Below are positions 60,442 to 64,000 of a stretch of 64,000 nt of DNA, one piece after another. The DNA is from Edaphobacter dinghuensis (lineage in GTDB: Bacteria; Acidobacteriota; Terriglobia; Terriglobales; Acidobacteriaceae). The position numbers and the translations under genes are program-made. Within the stretch, counting starts at the first letter, position 1. Each line of letters starts with the position of its first letter. The stretch spans positions 310,001-374,000 of the forward strand of contig NZ_BMGT01000004.1 in assembly GCF_014640335.1 (NCBI RefSeq), given 5' to 3'. The notes under the pieces are model-generated. The model ran no database searches, was not told where the DNA came from, and saw only the letters and a program-made list of their open reading frames with translations.

Positions 60442-62658
60442 TTACGGCGTCGACTGTGTGCCTGCCGGTGCTTTTGTCAGCGCAGCCGTGGCCGCCGCAG
60501 CGGGCGGCGCTGCCTGCACCCGCAAAGCCAGTCGGGGAAAGCTGAAGCTCCCGCCGGCATCGTCGATCACGTTGATCTGGCAGACGTAGGTGCCTGGTTT
60601 CAATTGAGTTAGTGGAACATCGAACTGAAAACCAACCGCATCCCGCTCCGGAATATTGATCGCATCGGCGACCACCAGCGGCGTCTCGTACACCTTTACG
60701 CCGTTGCTCATAAACTCAATGCTGGTCAGCACCCGCACCGGCTTGCCCTCTCGCCGCTTCAACCCCGGAGCATCCGCCGCCGTGCTACCCTGCTGCTTCG
60801 CCGGGTCATACACCTCATACAGGAAGTAGAGGTGCTGGTCCTGTCGGAACACATGGGGAATATTCGGTATCCACTCCACGCCATCGCGCACCAGCGGGCT
60901 CGCTGCCTTCTTCGCCGTATTCGGCGTGCGCTGACTCGACAGCACAATGGAGCTCAGCTTCAACGGACTCTTGCGCATATCCGGAACCTGGATGTCCGTC
61001 TCAAAACTTCCCATCCGCCCGGTCTCGTTCTCGCGCACCACAAACTTCAGGTGATAGCGTCCCGGAGCTAGCGTGAACCCAGTCGAATACTGGATGTTCT
61101 TTCGTTGCACCTGCTGTGCCGAATCGAGCGCGAGCTTCACCGTGTCACGAACATTACCAACGATGATTCCCTGGGCGTCCTTCACCTGTCCCATGATGTC
61201 GATGTTCGCCTTGTCGCGGTCACCATTCTTCACAAAGGGAATCTGCGATCCCGGCACGATCAGCGACACCGGAACGAAGAACTTATTGTCTTCCAGCCGG
61301 AAGTACAGCGCCTGCAAGTACACGGCAACATCGGTCGCAGGCAGGTCGCTGCGCATCTGCTCTGTCAGCGCCTCTTCGCGGTCCTCTGTCTTCTGATGTT
61401 TGAAGTCAGCCGGCGCATAATACCCCGGGCGATAGTCCAGCTTCACATCGCTGCGATTCAGCTTCACCGTCAGGTGCCGATAGCTTCCATCCCGTGCAGT
61501 ATTGGTCGAGTGGAAGCCAAGGATGTAGTAAGCCTCAGTGTCATGCTGAATCTGCTGAAATGCCGGAGCAAAGTCATTCGAATCAAAGAACGCCTTGCCG
61601 CCCGTATCGCTCGATAGAGTAGCCAGCGTCTCCTGCGAGCCGAAGTTCGCATCCAGATTGCTCTGCATCGCCCCGCCGCTATAAGCCGCCGTACCGCGCA
61701 AGCTGCCTGTGGACGCATCTCCTACCGGCGACAGCGCCTGTAGCCCCCGCGAATCCACGCTATAGATGGCCATATTTGCCTTCACAGCCTCATTGGTCGC
61801 CGCGCGCATACTGGCCTGATTTTCAATGCCTTGCCGCGTCACTCCACCGCTGAAGTACAGCAGGCTCTTTCGCTGGTCGACTCGCTCCAGCGACTTTGCA
61901 ATCGATCGGATCGCATACAGCTCGCGATCAGTATTCAGTGCGTTGTACTCGCTGTCGTCTGCGGTAAAACTTGATGCATCGTCTGCAGTGCCGCCCGAGT
62001 TGCCGCCCTCGTTGCCGTTCGCAAAACCGGTGCCCTCGGTGCCGTTGTACTTGCCCACGCCCTTCAGCAGGGCGGCCTTGTCTGCCGTAAAATCCTGGTC
62101 AAGGCTAAGCCCAGTATCCAGGCTTACCAGCGCAACCAGATCGGCAGGCTGCCTCTTTTTGTTGATATAGTCTTGTGCTGCCTCAACTGCACGGTCGACA
62201 TCCTCCGGCTGCATGCTGCTCAAATCGAAGAACATCACAATCAACCGATGGTCCTTCAACGCTTCCGGTGCCGCGGCAAAGTCGCCGTTCCCATTCAGCA
62301 GGTCGGCAATCGAAGCCTTTCCGCTTACGGTTGTCTTCTCATGCAGCACCGCCGCTTCGTCGACATTCTGATAGTCGAAGCTGGCAATCTTCTGCGGTTT
62401 TCCGTTTTCGAGAATCGTGAAGTCGCTGGCCTTCAGCCCTTTGACGACCTCGCCTGTCTTCTTGTCGCGCACCACTACATTGGTCAGCACGATATCGCTC
62501 TGCACCTTCAGCGTAAAGGTGCCGTCCGAAGCCTGCTGCTGCGCAACCATCGGCGTCCCCGCCATCATCCCAGCCAGCACCGCCGCCAGCGCAGGGCGCA
62601 CCAACGCGATAAAACGATTGCCGGTTTTGCCCGTCGCATCTTCAAACCAAAGACTCAT
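60442..62658 (-). CDS. VWFA-domain protein of the acidobacterial secreted type
   Basis: 738 residues from the start at 62658 (MSLWFEDATG), which has AGAGGG eight bases upstream; 62691 and 62727 are alternatives. N-terminal signal (ALVRPALAAVLAGMMAGTPMVA). Acidobacterial VWFA-related domain: VVRDKKTGEVVKGLKASDFTI (in pieces: VVRDKKTGEVVKG, LKASDFTILENG) then RLIVMFFDLSSMQPEDVDRA with a DxSxM-like variant of the metal site. SLLYFSGGVTRQGIENQASM and GGKAFFDSNDFAPAFQQIQ complete it (about 100-420). The C-terminal half is beta-rich. It follows the TonB receptor after about 50 bases. The function is unknown; protein binding at the envelope is likely. Confidence 0.85.
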   Translation of the reverse strand: MSLWFEDATGKTGNRFIALVRPALAAVLAGMMAGTPMVAQQQASDGTFTLKVQSDIVLTNVVVRDKKTGEVVKGLKASDFTILENGKPQKIASFDYQNVDEAAVLHEKTTVSGKASIADLLNGNGDFAAAPEALKDHRLIVMFFDLSSMQPEDVDRAVEAAQDYINKKRQPADLVALVSLDTGLSLDQDFTADKAALLKGVGKYNGTEGTGFANGNEGGNSGGTADDASSFTADDSEYNALNTDRELYAIRSIAKSLERVDQRKSLLYFSGGVTRQGIENQASMRAATNEAVKANMAIYSVDSRGLQALSPVGDASTGSLRGTAAYSGGAMQSNLDANFGSQETLATLSSDTGGKAFFDSNDFAPAFQQIQHDTEAYYILGFHSTNTARDGSYRHLTVKLNRSDVKLDYRPGYYAPADFKHQKTEDREEALTEQMRSDLPATDVAVYLQALYFRLEDNKFFVPVSLIVPGSQIPFVKNGDRDKANIDIMGQVKDAQGIIVGNVRDTVKLALDSAQQVQRKNIQYSTGFTLAPGRYHLKFVVRENETGRMGSFETDIQVPDMRKSPLKLSSIVLSSQRTPNTAKKAASPLVRDGVEWIPNIPHVFRQDQHLYFLYEVYDPAKQQGSTAADAPGLKRREGKPVRVLTSIEFMSNGVKVYETPLVVADAINIPERDAVGFQFDVPLTQLKPGTYVCQINVIDDAGGSFSFPRLALRVQAAPPAAAATAALTKAPAGTQSTP

Positions 62659-62707
62659 CGCCCGAACCCTCTTCACGTTCCTTACTCTCATCACGAACGA
62701 CTGCCTT

Positions 62708-64000
62708 TCAGAAGCGATACCGCGCAAATACAGTCAGTGTGCGCATCGACGCCGCACCCTTTACTTGTCCAAACGTCGGCGAGTTCAGCGTTGTATCAAT
62801 CCCCGAGTACTGCACGATATTCAATGCATTCGCCGCGGTGACGCGAGCTTCAAACGACCGCGTATCGCCAAGTTGAACCGTACGCGACAGCGAAGCATCG
62901 ACCACGGTCGTTCCTGGCCCTTCGATGGAGTTGCGCGACGCCGTGCCAAACTCGCCCGTTGCAGGAGTCGTGAAAGCCGCCGTATTGAACCAGTTGCCGA
63001 TGGTTCCTTTACCGGAGATCGGTACGCTGAAGTCCCGGTTGGGCCGCAGCGAATTGGTGGTGCCGGTTGCCGTCTCCTGCACCGTCAACTGATAGCTCGG
63101 CGTGTAGTATGCTCCCGATGAAAAAGTGAAGTCACCGGAGAGTGAGAATCCATCGGTAATCGTGGACCACAATCCACCTTTGGTAAAGAAGAGCCGGTTA
63201 GGCCCGAACGGCAGCTCGAATACCCAGTTGCCGGTCAGCTTATGACGAACGTCGAAGGAACTGTTGCTCTCCTCCGCGTTCAGATCGAGGTCGTTCTGCG
63301 CCACCGTCTGGACGCCTCCACCGATTGAGGAAGCATCATCGATCGAGTGTCCATATTGATACGTTCCCTGCAGAGAGATGCCCTTTGACATCCGCTTGCG
63401 CACGTTGATACGCAGCGCTTCAAACCGCGAATACCCAAGCGAGTCCTCATAGTTGAACGCCTGCGCTCCCGGAATCAGCAGGCCCGTGGCCGTTCGGTTC
63501 GGTGCGCGCACCATGTCGAGATTGCCGCCCTTTGATCCGTCGTATCCAATGTTCGCCACAATGCCCAGCGGCAGCGTCCGCTGAATATCGAGGTCCCATA
63601 TCTGCACATGTCCGAGTCGATAGTTCAGGTTGGCGCTGAAGTTACTCTGCACCGGCGCAGTGGAGCAGTTGAACGCGCCCGCCAGCGTGAACTGTCCCAG
63701 CGTGCCGCAACTCTGTTGTCCGGCAATGTTCGTCTGCGTCACAGCGAAGGGCTGCTGGTTGGCCAACTGACGTCCGATCGTAGAGTACTGGCCGGTGTTG
63801 TAGTTGATTCCGTAGCCGCCGCGTATGACCGTCTCTTTCATAAACTTGAACGGTGGCCGATACGCAAACCCAAATCGTGGCGCATACATCGATCGGTCAG
63901 GATTCACTAGCGGCCGGGGAAAATCTCCGCTATAGGTGCCTCTCTGGTTAGGCTTCACAGCCTCCACCGCCGTAAAGTTCGCATTGTGGTCCAGGTTCAC
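62708..64000 (-). CDS. TonB-dependent receptor (Oar-like), 5' end outside window
   Basis: The C-terminal 430 residues of an outer-membrane receptor; the frame stays open at base 64000, so the N-terminal domain and plug are outside. The visible part is beta-barrel: PRFGFAYRPPFKFMKETVIR, GYGINYNTGQYSTIGRQLAN, ISLQGTYQYGHSIDDASSIG, LTGNWVFELPFGPNRLF, and the end LTVFARYRF with terminal phenylalanine. It matches the large acidobacterial Oar-like receptors with a carboxypeptidase-regulatory domain. It is followed closely by the VWFA and TPR genes. Confidence 0.88.
   Translation of the reverse strand: MNLDHNANFTAVEAVKPNQRGTYSGDFPRPLVNPDRSMYAPRFGFAYRPPFKFMKETVIRGGYGINYNTGQYSTIGRQLANQQPFAVTQTNIAGQQSCGTLGQFTLAGAFNCSTAPVQSNFSANLNYRLGHVQIWDLDIQRTLPLGIVANIGYDGSKGGNLDMVRAPNRTATGLLIPGAQAFNYEDSLGYSRFEALRINVRKRMSKGISLQGTYQYGHSIDDASSIGGGVQTVAQNDLDLNAEESNSSFDVRHKLTGNWVFELPFGPNRLFFTKGGLWSTITDGFSLSGDFTFSSGAYYTPSYQLTVQETATGTTNSLRPNRDFSVPISGKGTIGNWFNTAAFTTPATGEFGTASRNSIEGPGTTVVDASLSRTVQLGDTRSFEARVTAANALNIVQYSGIDTTLNSPTFGQVKGAASMRTLTVFARYRF

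Overview
The window looks like a chromosomal segment of an acidobacterium, most likely class Terriglobia, family Acidobacteriaceae (Edaphobacter/Granulicella/Terriglobus-like). The evidence is the protein families: three TonB-dependent receptors with carboxypeptidase-regulatory N-termini, a VWFA-type secreted protein of the acidobacterial kind, an ADOP-type FtsX permease, a WXXGXW-repeat protein and many small conserved secreted proteins. Housekeeping genes (cca, tsaD, cysS, moaA, etfBA, trpS, scpA, kdsC, lhr) are interleaved with accessory operons. No tRNA, rRNA, CRISPR array, transposase or phage gene was recognised.

Layout. 1-6 kb: the 3' end of an APS/PAPS reductase gene, an OmpA-like gene with a good sigma-54 promoter match, a DUF2393-like membrane protein, a PL10 pectate lyase and cca. 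5.8-10.3 kb: tsaD (its start codon overlaps that of cca), cysS, a MarC-family protein and an EamA transporter. 10.4-14.2 kb: a leftward cluster of His/Cys-rich secreted protein, TonB receptor and MerC-family protein, probably for metal handling. 14.3-18 kb: a secreted acidobacterial protein, a GAF-GGDEF protein and moaA. 18-22.3 kb: small membrane protein, membrane Fe-S oxidoreductase, etfB and etfA, an ETF:quinone oxidoreductase operon whose promoter overlaps a FadR-type operator. 22.3-28.5 kb: small genes, a SIMPL protein, an acyltransferase, a BrnT/BrnA toxin-antitoxin pair, a site-2 protease, trpS with a long C-terminal extension, and scpA. 28.5-36.3 kb: an EamA transporter, divergent from a TonB receptor that is followed by multicopper oxidase, triheme cytochrome c and PQQ dehydrogenase genes.

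36.4-46.5 kb holds a complete tripartite efflux operon: HlyD-type adaptor, ABC ATPase, ADOP/MacB-type permease (frameshifted near its 3' end), second ABC ATPase, TolC-type channel, NtrC-type response regulator and histidine kinase. Upstream are a perfect 48-bp palindrome and a GG-N10-GC sigma-54 promoter, the arrangement expected if the operon's own regulator activates it. 46.5-50.1 kb: an HTH regulator, divergent from a papain-family protease fused to seven 51-residue propeller-like repeats, then a chagasin-family inhibitor of papain proteases. I regard this protease-lectin-inhibitor cassette and the self-controlled sigma-54 efflux operon as the most interesting parts.

50.2-64 kb: GH27 alpha-galactosidase, DUF4188 protein, Dph6-like ATP pyrophosphatase, an intergenic repeat element, WXXGXW protein, cold-shock protein, zinc-ribbon protein, kdsC, the large helicase lhr, a DUF5522 protein, and a leftward TonB receptor (cut by the window edge)-VWFA-TPR operon. 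Start sites were chosen from Shine-Dalgarno (SD) sequences and family alignments by eye, and several stay uncertain as noted.
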